Positions 9,001 to 18,086 of a DNA stretch of 64,000 nucleotides are shown one piece after another. A program made the position numbers and the translations under genes. Origin of the DNA: Hyphomicrobiales bacterium (GTDB lineage Bacteria > Pseudomonadota > Alphaproteobacteria > Rhizobiales > Rhizobiaceae); assembly GCA_900468535.1 (NCBI GenBank), contig UBTY01000007.1, positions 62,001 through 126,000 of the forward strand. The letters are read 5' to 3'. The notes under the pieces were generated by a model. It worked only from the letters and a program-made list of their open reading frames with translations, was not told the origin of the DNA and searched no databases. Position 1 is the first letter of the stretch; each line of letters opens with the position of its first letter.

Positions 9001-9888
9001 CTATTGAACGGCTGTGGAGGATGTCAGCATGATCTCTTCAAAGGCCAGAAGCGGGTCCGAACGCGCTTTTCTTCTGGAGATCAGCAGCGTATCGACGGAG
9101 CCGAGCCGATGGGCATTGATGTCTTGGTTCCAGGGCAACATGTCTAGCACGGAACGCGGCATGACGCCGACCGCGTTCCCGGCGACAACATGTGCGAGAA
9201 TTGCATGGTAGGACGACAATTCCACGGTCGGCATATTCGTGCCGGTGCGGATCCAGCGCTCTGCAACCTGGCGGTAGGTGCAGCCAGCTTCCAATGCGGC
9301 CAAGGCCGGAAGACGAATATCCTGGGGGGCAGCAACGGGCGCGTGGCCTGGAGGAAGGACAAGAAGTAGATCTTCGCGGTGAACCCTTGCTGAATGTAGG
9401 TCGCCGACATTCCCTCCGGTGGAAGATAGCCAATCCGGTTCGTCCTGTGGCGTCGCAATCACGGCACAATCAAGCTCACCTGCCAGAACCGCCTTGGTGA
9501 GCTCCCGCGTGGCACCGAGCGTGAGGCGCAGTGATATTGTCGGGTTCTCCTCGTTGAACCGAGCAAGAACCGGCGGAAGCCGACTGGCAGCGGCACTCTC
9601 CATCGTACCGACGCGCAGGACCATTTGACGTCCGGCCGATTTCACCGCCAACCTCGCCTCTTCGGCGAGCGCCATCAGCTTCCTGGCGTAAGACAGAAGA
9701 GAACGTCCTTCCACGGTCAATGCCATCTTCTTGCCACCGCGGCTGAACAACGGAACCTCGAGCTGTTCCTCCAGTTGCTGGACACGGGTTGTGACGTTCG
9801 AGGGTGCGCGCATCAACCGTTTGGCGGCGCGTGCGACACTTCCCTCTTCCGCAACGGTCAGAAAGATTTCAAGCGATGACAGATCCAT
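9001..9888 (-). CDS. LysR-family transcriptional regulator
   Basis: 295 residues, normal LysR length. The winged helix-turn-helix occupies residues 1-60 (LEIFLTVAEEGSVARAAKRL, then RVQQLEEQLEVPLFSR). The effector-binding region, from about residue 90, has the two-lobed periplasmic-binding fold expected (LRVGTMESAAASRLPPVL). It resembles the NitR/CbbR-like group generally but no effector can be read from sequence. It is followed on the same strand by the HPP-CBS gene with a 36-base gap, the best candidate target. Confidence 0.9.
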   Translation of the reverse strand: MDLSSLEIFLTVAEEGSVARAAKRLMRAPSNVTTRVQQLEEQLEVPLFSRGGKKMALTVEGRSLLSYARKLMALAEEARLAVKSAGRQMVLRVGTMESAAASRLPPVLARFNEENPTISLRLTLGATRELTKAVLAGELDCAVIATPQDEPDWLSSTGGNVGDLHSARVHREDLLLVLPPGHAPVAAPQDIRLPALAALEAGCTYRQVAERWIRTGTNMPTVELSSYHAILAHVVAGNAVGVMPRSVLDMLPWNQDINAHRLGSVDTLLISRRKARSDPLLAFEEIMLTSSTAVQ

Positions 9889-10086
9889 GTCGATCTCAAA
9901 TCAAGAATGATGCAGCCTTTTATTCTGAATTTGGGAATGATTGCAATCCTTCACTTGGCGAGTCCGCGAGAGCAGCAATCTCGTAAAACGTCCACAGCAT
10001 TGCCGTCTTGCGATCTTCTCCTGTCGTTGAACATCCGTCGCTACCGCGCGTTTCCCTAAGGGCGTTCCTGTCCAAGAGAAGCGCAG

Positions 10087-10272
10087 ATGACCCATCAGAG
10101 AGACAATCGCCAGGTCCGCATTCCTGGAGTGAAGGACTACAACGTTGCCGGGCATGGCAATAAGTTCGGAATTTCGCCGATCAAGGAGCAAAAGCTTCGC
10201 GAGTTGCTGGATACCCATAGCCCAAATAGGGCGCTGGCCAGCGCTCATCCCAAACAAGCCAAGCCGCGGTAG
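10087..10272 (+). CDS. Small basic hypothetical protein
   Basis: 61 residues: MTHQRDNRQVRIPGVKDYN, a helix around KFGISPIKEQKLRELLDTH and a basic tail. The SPIKEQKLRELLD segment is loosely like the helical core of DUF3606-type small stress proteins common in rhizobia, but the match is too short to name the family. A GAGAAG ribosome-site candidate lies ahead of the ATG. It sits alone between a LysR gene and an epoxide hydrolase terminator. Function unknown. Confidence 0.5.
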   Translation: MTHQRDNRQVRIPGVKDYNVAGHGNKFGISPIKEQKLRELLDTHSPNRALASAHPKQAKPR

Positions 10273-10336
10273 CAGCGTCATAGCGCTCGCGTCGTAAATC
10301 AGACCGCCACGGACATACGGGAATTCAACATTTGGG

Positions 10337-10368
10337 CCGGCTCCGCAGGTTCACCCCTGCGAAGCCGG
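10337..10368 (-). terminator. Hairpin after the epoxide hydrolase gene
   Basis: CCGGCTCCGCAGG (10337-10349) and CCTGCGAAGCCGG (10356-10368) form a 13-bp stem with one mismatch and a 6-base loop, just past the stop codon of the minus-strand gene. There is no strong T run. Confidence 0.6.
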
Positions 10369-10377
10369 AGCCGTGAA

Positions 10378-11652
10378 CTAGCGCAAGGAACGGAAGGCAG
10401 CGCGCACCTCGTTGGTGAAGATCGCGGGCTGCTCCCAGGCCGCGAAATGGCCTCCGTTGTCGGTCTCGTTGAAATAGATCAGGTTTCCATAGCACCGCTC
10501 GGTCCAGCTTTTCGGCGCCTGATAGATTTCTCCGGGGAACACGCTCACCGCAACCGGCAGGCTTGGGATGCTAATGGCGTTGAAGTTATTGGAGTGATCT
10601 TCCCAATAGATCTGAGCCGCGGAGGTTCCGGTTTCCGTAAACCAGTAGAGTGAAATGTCGTCCAACATCTCATCGCGGCTCAGGACCTTCTCCGGATGCT
10701 TGTCGCTGTAGGTCCAGGTGGCGAACTTGTCGTAGATCCAGGCTGCCAGCCCCACCGGCGAGTCGACCAGCGAGTAGCCGATCGTCTGCGGTCGGGTGAC
10801 CATCATGTTCGCATAGCCGGCGCTGTCACGATAGAACGTTGCGAGCTTATCGAAGCAAGCCCGTTCCTTCTCGCTCAGATCTGCAGGCGCTGGATCGCCG
10901 GCTGCCAGTATGTGGGCAATATCCTTTGGAACGATTCCCGGCATGTTGAGGTGGATGCCCAGCAGGCCCGGCACGTTCTGCAACGCCATGCGCTGCGAGA
11001 TAACCGATCCGCAATCGCCGCCTTGAGAAACGAACTTGCTGTAGCCGAGCCGGTTCATCAGCGTGCCCCACGCGCGACCGATATGGTCAGACCCCCATCC
11101 AGCGACAGTGGGTTTGCCGGAGAATCCAAAGCCCGGGATGGATGGTACGACAAGGTGAAATGCATCCTCCGCCTTGCCGCCATGGGCCATGGGATTTGTC
11201 AGCGGATCGATCACCTTGAGCATTTCAAGGACCGAGCCCGGCCAGCCGTGGGTCATGATCAACGGCATCGCGTTTTCATGTGGCGAGCGCACATGAATGA
11301 AATGAATGTCGAGCCCGTCGATTTCGGTGATGAACATCGGCAAAGCATTGAGCCTTTGCTCTACCTTTCGCCAATCGTATCCGTCAGCCCAATAACCGAC
11401 CAGATCCTGGAGGCGTTCGAGCTGGACGCCCTGCGAGTCATCACTCACGTTCTGCTTCAAAGGCCACCGCGTCATGGCGAGCCTCTGCTTGAGTTCGGCG
11501 ATGGCACTATCAGGTATGTTGACCTTGAATGGCCGGATATCCTCGGGAGAGGCCGCAAAAGACATGACCGGCCTCATCATCGCCGTCGCCCCGGCGACGG
11601 CCGCTGCTGTCACAAAGGTGCGACGATTCATCGAGAAAGAAAAAGGCGACAT
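10378..11652 (-). CDS. Exported epoxide hydrolase (alpha/beta hydrolase with EHN domain)
   Basis: 424 residues from the ATG at 11652, chosen for its GGAGA ribosome site. A longer reading from 11772 would add 40 unlikely residues. The N-terminus has a twin-arginine-like leader (SMNRRTFVTAAAVAGATAM). The EHN (N-terminal epoxide hydrolase) domain follows (PFKVNIPDSAIAELKQRLAM), then the alpha/beta hydrolase core with oxyanion HGWPGS, the nucleophile aspartate in GGDCGS and the catalytic histidine in GGHFAAWEQP. The enzyme should open epoxides to diols, or a related juvenile-hormone-type substrate, probably in the periplasm. It is not in an operon. A perfect 16-bp palindrome lies in the divergent promoter region with the DUF3095 gene. 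Confidence 0.88.
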   Translation of the reverse strand: MSPFSFSMNRRTFVTAAAVAGATAMMRPVMSFAASPEDIRPFKVNIPDSAIAELKQRLAMTRWPLKQNVSDDSQGVQLERLQDLVGYWADGYDWRKVEQRLNALPMFITEIDGLDIHFIHVRSPHENAMPLIMTHGWPGSVLEMLKVIDPLTNPMAHGGKAEDAFHLVVPSIPGFGFSGKPTVAGWGSDHIGRAWGTLMNRLGYSKFVSQGGDCGSVISQRMALQNVPGLLGIHLNMPGIVPKDIAHILAAGDPAPADLSEKERACFDKLATFYRDSAGYANMMVTRPQTIGYSLVDSPVGLAAWIYDKFATWTYSDKHPEKVLSRDEMLDDISLYWFTETGTSAAQIYWEDHSNNFNAISIPSLPVAVSVFPGEIYQAPKSWTERCYGNLIYFNETDNGGHFAAWEQPAIFTNEVRAAFRSLR

Positions 11653-12009
11653 CTGAAATCTCCATTTGACCTGGAAGGCTTGTTGTTTGCCGCCTGTTTC
11701 TGCGTTGCGGATGTGTCCCGGTTGTGTGTCCAATGGTGCGGAATTGTATGCGGAGGTGTTCGGCCCGGCCAAAGCTACAATAGGTTACCGTGAGGAAACG
11801 CTTGCTGGCCGTTAAGCTGGGAACCAAGCGAGATGCGCCGGGTTCAACGGAAGAGATTTGTATTCTAATGTTTCAGACCGGTCTGAACTTACGCTTCAAT
11901 ATAAAAGGCGGCCGATCCGGATATATGCCGGACAACTGCCTCTGATTTAGGTGGCCATCGAAACCGCCGCGCAACTGCGGCTCGAAACACCTGCCTCCGG
12001 AGCCAGATC
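11653..12009. other. Divergent promoter region without genes
   Basis: 357 bases between the divergent epoxide hydrolase and DUF3095 genes. Apart from the palindrome at 11872-11887 nothing was recognised. Confidence 0.6.
11872..11887. promoter_or_regulatory. Perfect 16-bp palindrome, TetR-type operator candidate
   Basis: TTCAGACCGGTCTGAA is fully self-complementary. Its AGACCGGTCT core resembles operators of TetR-family repressors such as NemR (TAGACC...GGTCTA). It is 123 bases before the DUF3095 start and 220 before the epoxide hydrolase start. No TetR gene is in the window. Confidence 0.55.
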
Positions 12010-13029
12010 ATGATCGCATCGTTGACAAACAGGGAGCGTGCCTACAGCGAGTTCGCAAGCGTGCTCGACCAGTCCGCCTACGAACCGCTTCCTGAAGACT
12101 GGCTGATCGGAATGACCGATATTGTCCACTCCACCGAAGTGATCGGACAGGGCCGCTACCGCGATGTAAACCTCGCGGGTGTTGCCATCATCGCCGCTCT
12201 CGGCAACGCCTTGGGCACTTTCGATTTTCCGTTCACATTCGGCGGAGACGGCGCAGCTTTCGCGGTGCAGGCGGCGGCCCGGGACATGGCAGAGATGGCA
12301 CTTCGCCAAGTTGCTGCTTACGCGGAACGGGAGCTTGGACTTGAGATGCGCGCCGGTTTGATGAGTTTGCGCGAGATCCGTGCCAACGGCCACGATGTCC
12401 GGATCGCGCCCTACGCCGCATCACGCAATGTGACCTACACCATGTTCTCCGGCGGAGGCATCCGCTGGATGGAGGAGCAGTTGAAGCTCGGACGAATCCA
12501 ATCTCCCTGGGACGGCGAAGGAAGTGCCGATGCTCCTGACCTGACCGGTCTTTCCTGCGACTGGGCCCCGTTTGCCAACACCAACGGGACAATCCTGTCG
12601 CTACTTGTCGCGCCGCGCACCGAAGAGAGCGCCGCTTTCACCCACCTCGCAAAGCGCATCATCGAGGTGTTTGATTGCGATCCTCGCAATTCCATACCGC
12701 TTCCGCAAGAACGCCCGGCGCAGGATCCAAAGAGCGGCAGGATCAACGCTGAGATCTGGACCACCGCCGCTCAGAATTCCGACTTCCGCAAGTACGACGA
12801 TGCGCTCCGCCTCACCGTGGACTGCTCGCTCGCGCAGGTCGAAACCGTGCGTTCGATGCTTCAGGCTGCAGAGCTACGTGGCGAAGTTACCTACGGCCTT
12901 CATTGCCAATCGCATGCGATCATGACCTGCTTCGTGCCATCGTCCAGCCCCCATGCGCACCGTCACTTCCTCGACGGCATGGATGGCGGTTATTCGATGG
13001 CGGCTGCCATGATGCGCAAGGCCGCGTGA
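12010..13029 (+). CDS. DUF3095 protein, cyclase-like
   Basis: 339 residues with a GGAG ribosome site ahead of the ATG. It matches the DUF3095 pattern: IGMTDIVHSTEVIGQGRYRDVN, then FPFTFGGDGAAFAV and PYAASRNVTYTMFSGGG. The DIVHST and GGDGA elements line up with the two metal-binding aspartates of class III nucleotidyl cyclases (as in D.V.ST and GDG), so the fold is probably a diverged cyclase. The family's reaction is unknown. The gene stands alone, convergent with an antiporter gene only seven bases away. A possible TetR operator lies upstream. Confidence 0.8.
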   Translation: MIASLTNRERAYSEFASVLDQSAYEPLPEDWLIGMTDIVHSTEVIGQGRYRDVNLAGVAIIAALGNALGTFDFPFTFGGDGAAFAVQAAARDMAEMALRQVAAYAERELGLEMRAGLMSLREIRANGHDVRIAPYAASRNVTYTMFSGGGIRWMEEQLKLGRIQSPWDGEGSADAPDLTGLSCDWAPFANTNGTILSLLVAPRTEESAAFTHLAKRIIEVFDCDPRNSIPLPQERPAQDPKSGRINAEIWTTAAQNSDFRKYDDALRLTVDCSLAQVETVRSMLQAAELRGEVTYGLHCQSHAIMTCFVPSSSPHAHRHFLDGMDGGYSMAAAMMRKAA

Positions 13030-13036
13030 GTCCTGT

Positions 13037-14620
13037 TCAGGCCTTCGCCGAAATCGCGCTCAGTTCTTCCAGATCAAGATCTCTCTCGAGCTCCTGTAGG
13101 GTCTCGTCGTCGATCTCACCTGCCCGGTGGAGCCGAATAAGCTCCTTTCGCCCGACGGCGACGGCTTCCAGCACAACGTCGAAATGGGCATGAAGCACCG
13201 GTTTGTAATCCTCGGTACGGGCGGCATAGTCGATGATCGCGGTCGCCCTGCGCTGGTAGCGTTCAAGCAGTTGAGGATGGATGAGTTTCCCGTCGCCGTC
13301 GTAAGCGAGATTGCGCACCGATGCGAACTGTACCTGCGCCATCGCCGCTTCGGCCTCGCTCATTGTCATCCGAGCTTTTTCGGATTCCGGCTCGGTGAGG
13401 CCGGCCCAGCTGATCACTCGACCGAGCGTCGTACCTTGCACAAGGACCGTCCCGACAATCACGGCAAAGGCCATGACGAGAATAAAGTCGCGGTCGGGGA
13501 AATCCTGCGGCAGGCTCAGTGCAAGAGCCAGGGTCACAACTCCACGGACACCGGCCCATCCCAGAACCACGACCCCTCCCCCACCTATTGGTGTCGTCTT
13601 CGCGAGGCCGAGACCGTTGCACACCCGAATGACAAGCTCGGATCCGAATATCCATGCAAAACGCGCGACGACGAGAGCGAGCAGGATTGCCAGCGCTGGC
13701 AGCGCCATCGTTTCGGCCAGCTGGCCGAACCCTCCACCACGCTCGACCACATCCCGGAGCGACAGGCCAATCAGGATGAATACGGAGGCTTCCATGAGGA
13801 AGACGAAAACTTCCCAGAACGACGTTCCGCGCATGCGTGTGGCGGCGGTTAGAACGGTATGCTGGTGCCAGGTCGCGACCAGCCCCGTGGTCACGGTGGC
13901 TATCACGCCGGAGACATGCAGAAACTCGCCAAGCAGGTAGGAGATCCATGCGAGCAGCGTTGTCGCTGCGATAATGAGGTATTCGTCGCCGAGACGGCGG
14001 ACGAATTTCACCCACACGGTTCCGACGACAGCGCCGACCAGCGCGCCTCCAATGGCGAGCAGGAAGAAATTACCGACGGCACCGGTGGCGCTGAAGGTTC
14101 CCGTCGCCGCCGCGGCGACCGCGAACCTGAAAAGCACCAAGCCGCTGGCGTCATTCAGCAAGCTCTCGCCTTCGAGAAGGATCTGCAGCCGGCGTGGCAG
14201 CTTCACACGTTCAAGCACTGCCCGGGCGGACACGGCGTCTGGAGGTGATACGATCGCACCAAGAGCAGCGCATGCAGCCCAGGGAAGCGCCGGCATGAGA
14301 AGGTGAGCCACGACTGCGATCATCACGGTCGTGAAAAAGACCGCGCCGATTGCGAGTGAAGCGATGCCCACCATGTGCCGCCGCAACCTGCCAACTGCGA
14401 TCGACCAGGCACCATCCAGAAGCAGCGGAGGAAGGAATATGACGAGCACCAGTTCCGGATCGACCGTGATCGCCGGCAAGCCGGGAACGAAGGCAAGCGT
14501 CGCACCGCCGGCGAGTAATGCCACTGATGGTGGCAGCCCAAGCCTTCGCGCGAGGTAATGAAGGGCGATGATCGCAAGGAACATCGCGATCACCAGTTCG
14601 AAGAGATGTGTTCCGTCCAT
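13037..14620 (-). CDS. CPA1-family Na+/H+ antiporter
   Basis: 527 residues from the ATG at 14620 (a TTG at 14641 would add seven). Residues 1-400 contain about 11-12 membrane helices with CPA1 landmarks: FLPPLLLDGAW, IVSPPDAVSARAVL and the ion-binding ESLLNDASGLVLF motif, plus GWAGVRGVVTLALAL. A soluble helical tail of about 120 acidic residues follows (LDLEELSAISAKA at the end). Expected role: exchange of Na+ or K+ for H+ across the inner membrane. It stands alone, convergent with the DUF3095 gene. Confidence 0.9.
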   Translation of the reverse strand: MDGTHLFELVIAMFLAIIALHYLARRLGLPPSVALLAGGATLAFVPGLPAITVDPELVLVIFLPPLLLDGAWSIAVGRLRRHMVGIASLAIGAVFFTTVMIAVVAHLLMPALPWAACAALGAIVSPPDAVSARAVLERVKLPRRLQILLEGESLLNDASGLVLFRFAVAAAATGTFSATGAVGNFFLLAIGGALVGAVVGTVWVKFVRRLGDEYLIIAATTLLAWISYLLGEFLHVSGVIATVTTGLVATWHQHTVLTAATRMRGTSFWEVFVFLMEASVFILIGLSLRDVVERGGGFGQLAETMALPALAILLALVVARFAWIFGSELVIRVCNGLGLAKTTPIGGGGVVVLGWAGVRGVVTLALALSLPQDFPDRDFILVMAFAVIVGTVLVQGTTLGRVISWAGLTEPESEKARMTMSEAEAAMAQVQFASVRNLAYDGDGKLIHPQLLERYQRRATAIIDYAARTEDYKPVLHAHFDVVLEAVAVGRKELIRLHRAGEIDDETLQELERDLDLEELSAISAKA

Positions 14621-14713
14621 GCGTCGCCCCGACACGGCCAAGCTAGCCGCAGACTAGCACAGAATTTTGCCGGTCAAACTGCAACACGGGGAGCCGTAAG
14701 GCGATCGCCTGAC

Positions 14714-14740
14714 ACCTTCGGACGAATGACGTCCGAAGGT
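14714..14740 (-). terminator. Hairpin after the first aldo/keto reductase
   Basis: ACCTTCGGACG and CGTCCGAAGGT (14714-14740) form a perfect 11-bp stem with loop AATGA, 17 bases past the stop of the minus-strand reductase gene. Confidence 0.6.
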
Positions 14741-14757
14741 TTGCTCACCTCACTGGC

Positions 14758-15591
14758 TCAAGCAGCCTTGTCCCAGCTAGGAGCGAGACCGTCAGGCGAC
14801 ACGATCCTCCCGTCGGCGTTGGCCAGCGCGTGGATCGCAGCCATCTCGTCGGGCGATAGGTTGAAATCGAAGATCGCCAGATTTTCAGCAACACGAGCCT
14901 CGCTGACGGTCTTGGAGAGCGCAATGATGCCATCCTGTTGGACAAGCCAGCGCAACACCACCTGCGCGACCGTCTTGCCATGCCTTGCGCCAATGTCTTT
15001 CAGGACCGTATCCGAGAAGACCTTGCCGTCGGCCATACCGAAATAGCCAGTCACGGACATGCCGGCTGCCTTTGCTGCGGCAATGACGACGTCCTGATTG
15101 ATATAGGGATGGTACTCGATCTGATTGGTGACGAGCGGCGCCTTGGAAAGGGCGCACGCTTCCGCCATGAGCGCAGTCGTAAAGTTGGAGACGCCGATAT
15201 GACGAACTTTGCCCGCCTCCCTCACCTCGTTGAGCGCCGAGATCTGCTCGGCGAGAGAGACGGCGTCATTCGGCCAGTGCAGCAAGAGCAGGTCGACATA
15301 GTCGGTCTTGAGCTTTGCAAGGCTCTCGTCTACCGATCTGAGGAAAGCGTCGCGCTTGTAATTCTCGACCCACACCTTCGTGGTCAGGAATATGTCGCGG
15401 CGCTGGATGCCTGAGGTGATGATCGCCTCGCCGACTTCGGCCTCGTTTCCGTAGATCTGCGCGGTATCGACATGCCGGAAACCAAGCTTCAACGCATGCG
15501 GCACGATCCTGAGAACGTCGTTGCCGGGGATTCGGAACGTGCCGAAGCCGAGAGCGGGGATGGTTGCACCATTGGCGGTTACAGTATGCAT
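14758..15591 (-). CDS. Aldo/keto reductase, AKR5/DkgB-like (module 1)
   Basis: 277 residues from the ATG at 15591, the normal size of single-barrel AKR5 enzymes. The catalytic tetrad is visible: Asp and Tyr in DTAQIYGNEAEVG, Lys in FLTTKVWVE and His in LLLLHWPND. The NADPH-binding end is present (ALSKTVSEARVAENL). Such enzymes reduce small aldehydes, methylglyoxal or 2,5-diketogluconate; the true substrate is unknown. It lies downstream of an MFS gene on the same strand with a 110-base gap, in the first of two LysR/MFS/AKR modules. Confidence 0.9.
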   Translation of the reverse strand: MHTVTANGATIPALGFGTFRIPGNDVLRIVPHALKLGFRHVDTAQIYGNEAEVGEAIITSGIQRRDIFLTTKVWVENYKRDAFLRSVDESLAKLKTDYVDLLLLHWPNDAVSLAEQISALNEVREAGKVRHIGVSNFTTALMAEACALSKAPLVTNQIEYHPYINQDVVIAAAKAAGMSVTGYFGMADGKVFSDTVLKDIGARHGKTVAQVVLRWLVQQDGIIALSKTVSEARVAENLAIFDFNLSPDEMAAIHALANADGRIVSPDGLAPSWDKAA

Positions 15592-15701
15592 TGGTTGTCT
15601 CCTGGGGTGTAAACGAGCGCTCGATTTGAGCGTTGGGTTAAGGGTCAAAATCGTCAGGAAGTCCTGCGGATCGGTATGGGGGGTGTTTGCCCCCAGGCAC
15701 A

Positions 15702-16883
15702 TCAGGCTGCTTTCAGTGCTGCGACACCGCGCCGATCGAGTGCGCCGCTCCAGATCGTAAGCAGCAGGGCTCCTACGACCAGAATGGCTCCGACCCATGG
15801 CGTGGCACCTAGTCCCAGCGGGGACTCGACCACCATGCCGCCGAGCCAGGCGCCGATCGCGATGCCGAGATTGAAGGCTGCGATGTTGAGTGCTGAGGCA
15901 ACGTCGACCGCGCCGGGGCGATGTTCCTTGGCGAGCTGCACGACATAGAGCTGCAGGCCGGGGACATTTCCGAACTGGAGGAAGCCAAGGGCCGCAAGCG
16001 TTACGATCGTCAGTACTGGCGATGTCACGGTGAAGGTCAGGACAATCAGCACGATCGCCTGCATTATGAAGAGGCCGATCAGAGCCTTTACCGGATCGTT
16101 GTTGGCAATCCTGCCGCCCGCGATGTTGCCGACCGCGATTGCAAGGCCGTAGAGCACCAGAACGAGGCTTACGCTGCGTTCGGAGAAACCGGTGATTTCC
16201 TGCAGGATCGGCGCGAGAAACGTGAAGGCCACGAATGTGCCGCCGTATCCAAGCGCGGTCATCGCAAAGACGATGAGCAGGCGACCGGAGCCCAGAACGC
16301 GAACCTGGTCGATCAGCCTGGCAGGCGGTGCCTTCTTCAGATTCCTCGGCAGGAGGATTGCGATCGCGAGAAAGGCAACGATGCCGAGAGCGGCGACTGC
16401 CCAGAAGGTGGCCCGCCAACCGAGAATCTGGCCGATATAGGTTCCCATCGGAACACCGGTGACGATGGCGACGGTCAATCCCATGAACATCATGGCAATG
16501 GCCGAGGCCCGGCGGTTTTCCGGCACAAGGTCAGCCGCGATGGTGGAGCCCACCGAGAAGAAGACACCGTGAGCAAAGGCTGCCAGCACGCGGGCGACGA
16601 GCAATATCTCGTAGCTGGAGGCAAGCGCCGCTGCGGTGTTGCCTACGACGAACAGCGCCATGAGGCCGAGCAGTAATGGCTTTCGCTCGATCTTACCGGT
16701 GAGAGCGGTCAAGATTGGCGCGCCGAAGGTCACGCCAAGGGCGTAAACGCTGACGATGAGGCCGGCGAGTGGAAGGCTGATGTGTAGATCGTTGGCAACG
16801 GTCGGCAGAAGTCCGACGATGACAAACTCCGTGGTGCCGATCGCATAGGCCGCGATCGTCAAGGCAAGGATGGCTAAGGGCAT
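15702..16883 (-). CDS. MFS transporter, DHA1/AraJ-YdhP type (module 1)
   Basis: 393 residues with 12 predicted helices. The start MPLAILALTIAAYAIGTTEFVIVGLLP is the classical N-terminus of the AraJ/YdhP/NepI drug:H+ antiporter subgroup, followed by GRIANNDPVKALIG between the two halves. It is likely an inner-membrane exporter of sugars, purines or drugs. It is divergent from the LysR gene at 17039, with 155 bases between them, so that LysR is the likely regulator. The paralogous transporter at 20655-21854 sits in a mirror-image module. Confidence 0.9.
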   Translation of the reverse strand: MPLAILALTIAAYAIGTTEFVIVGLLPTVANDLHISLPLAGLIVSVYALGVTFGAPILTALTGKIERKPLLLGLMALFVVGNTAAALASSYEILLVARVLAAFAHGVFFSVGSTIAADLVPENRRASAIAMMFMGLTVAIVTGVPMGTYIGQILGWRATFWAVAALGIVAFLAIAILLPRNLKKAPPARLIDQVRVLGSGRLLIVFAMTALGYGGTFVAFTFLAPILQEITGFSERSVSLVLVLYGLAIAVGNIAGGRIANNDPVKALIGLFIMQAIVLIVLTFTVTSPVLTIVTLAALGFLQFGNVPGLQLYVVQLAKEHRPGAVDVASALNIAAFNLGIAIGAWLGGMVVESPLGLGATPWVGAILVVGALLLTIWSGALDRRGVAALKAA

Positions 16884-17010
16884 GGCAAGTTCCTCTATGC
16901 CCGCATGTCCAGCGGGGCATTTTCAAAGCGGCTGAGCCGCGGTTGAATGGTTGCCGGCAATATGAGGGGTGAAGACTTGCATGATAATCGAGCGCATTGG
17001 ATAAATGCTT

Positions 17011-17028
17011 TTGAATTCAATTCACAGA
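17011..17028. promoter_or_regulatory. LysR operator candidate, module 1
   Basis: TTGAATTCAATTCACAGA contains the palindrome TTGAATTCAA (17011-17020) overlapping AATTCACAGA (17019-17028). The latter motif recurs in the promoters of the second LysR/MFS pair and of the second reductase. It lies 10 bases before the LysR start. Confidence 0.55.
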
Positions 17029-17038
17029 GAAGGCGAAG

Positions 17039-17995
17039 ATGGACAACCGCGCCGGCGAAATGGAAGTCTTCGTGGCTGCCGCCGAACTGCAGAGCTTCTC
17101 TGCCGCCGGACGGCGGCTGGGTCTGTCGCCGTCTGCCGTCAGCAAGCTCATAACCCGGATCGAAGATCGGCTCGGAACGCGCCTTTTGGTTCGTTCGACC
17201 CGGATCGTCACCCCAACGCCGGAGGGCGAGATCTACCTCGCCCGGGCCAAGCGCGTGCTTTCCGAGATCACGGACATTGAGCAGCTCATATCGAGCGGTG
17301 GGAAGGTTGTTCCTCGCGGGCCCCTGCGCATCAATGCTTCGCTGGGCTTCGGCGAGCGCTATCTATTGCCTCTCGTGCCTGATTTCCTGTCCCTCTATCC
17401 GGAGGTCGAACTGGACATCTCGCTCACTGATGGCGTGATCGCACTCATCGAGGAGCGCACCGATATCGCCATCCGCTCCGGTGCCATGAACGACTCCGCG
17501 CTGAAAGCACGTAAGCTCCTGGAAAGCCGTCGCGTCATCATTGCCTCGCCGTCCTATGTGGAGGCGCATGGCATGCCGCGAAACCCAGGCGAGTTGGCGC
17601 GTCACAACTGCCTGACGTTCAACTTCCAGCGACGTCTCAACGAATGGCCATTTCAAGCGGTTGGGTCGAGCGAAGTCTACCGCCTGCCGGTCACCGGCAA
17701 CACCTCGGTCAACAGCGGCCTCGTCATGAAGCAACTCTGCCTGTCGGGTACCGGCCTCGGTCGCGTGGGGCGGTTTCACGTTCAGCGAGACATTGAAGCC
17801 GGTCTTCTCGTTCCTGTTCTGGAAGACTTCAATCCGGGTGATATGGAAGTGATCCACGCCGTTTATGCCGGGCATGAGCATCTGGCCGCTCGCGTCAGGG
17901 CGTTCATAGACTTTCTTGCCGCGCGGCTCGCAGGCGAAGCGAAGCCTTTGGCGGAAAAACTCAATCAGGCGGAAAACGATTCGAGAAGTGGCTGA
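17039..17995 (+). CDS. LysR-family regulator (module 1)
   Basis: 318 residues. It begins MDNRAGEMEVFVAAAELQSF, with the HTH at residues 1-65 (AAGRRLGLSPSAVSKLITRIEDRLG) and an effector domain from about residue 90 (LRINASLGFGERYLLPLVP). It belongs to the large CrgA/DsdC-like group that typically represses or activates a divergent target. The target is probably the MFS gene and the reductase behind it. Its paralog at 22073 begins with almost the same residues. An AGAAGG ribosome site precedes the ATG. Confidence 0.92.
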   Translation: MDNRAGEMEVFVAAAELQSFSAAGRRLGLSPSAVSKLITRIEDRLGTRLLVRSTRIVTPTPEGEIYLARAKRVLSEITDIEQLISSGGKVVPRGPLRINASLGFGERYLLPLVPDFLSLYPEVELDISLTDGVIALIEERTDIAIRSGAMNDSALKARKLLESRRVIIASPSYVEAHGMPRNPGELARHNCLTFNFQRRLNEWPFQAVGSSEVYRLPVTGNTSVNSGLVMKQLCLSGTGLGRVGRFHVQRDIEAGLLVPVLEDFNPGDMEVIHAVYAGHEHLAARVRAFIDFLAARLAGEAKPLAEKLNQAENDSRSG

Positions 17996-18086
17996 ACGCC
18001 TTCGCAGGTGACTTCAAACTATAAGATCAAATTTTTGATATTACAGCGATTATCATATTCGATAGGCGCATTCGGTTTAGATCGCC

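Noticed and set aside
10696-11793. 365-codon plus-strand frame over the epoxide hydrolase
   Set aside because: Antisense shadow; the hydrolase has full catalytic motifs on the other strand.
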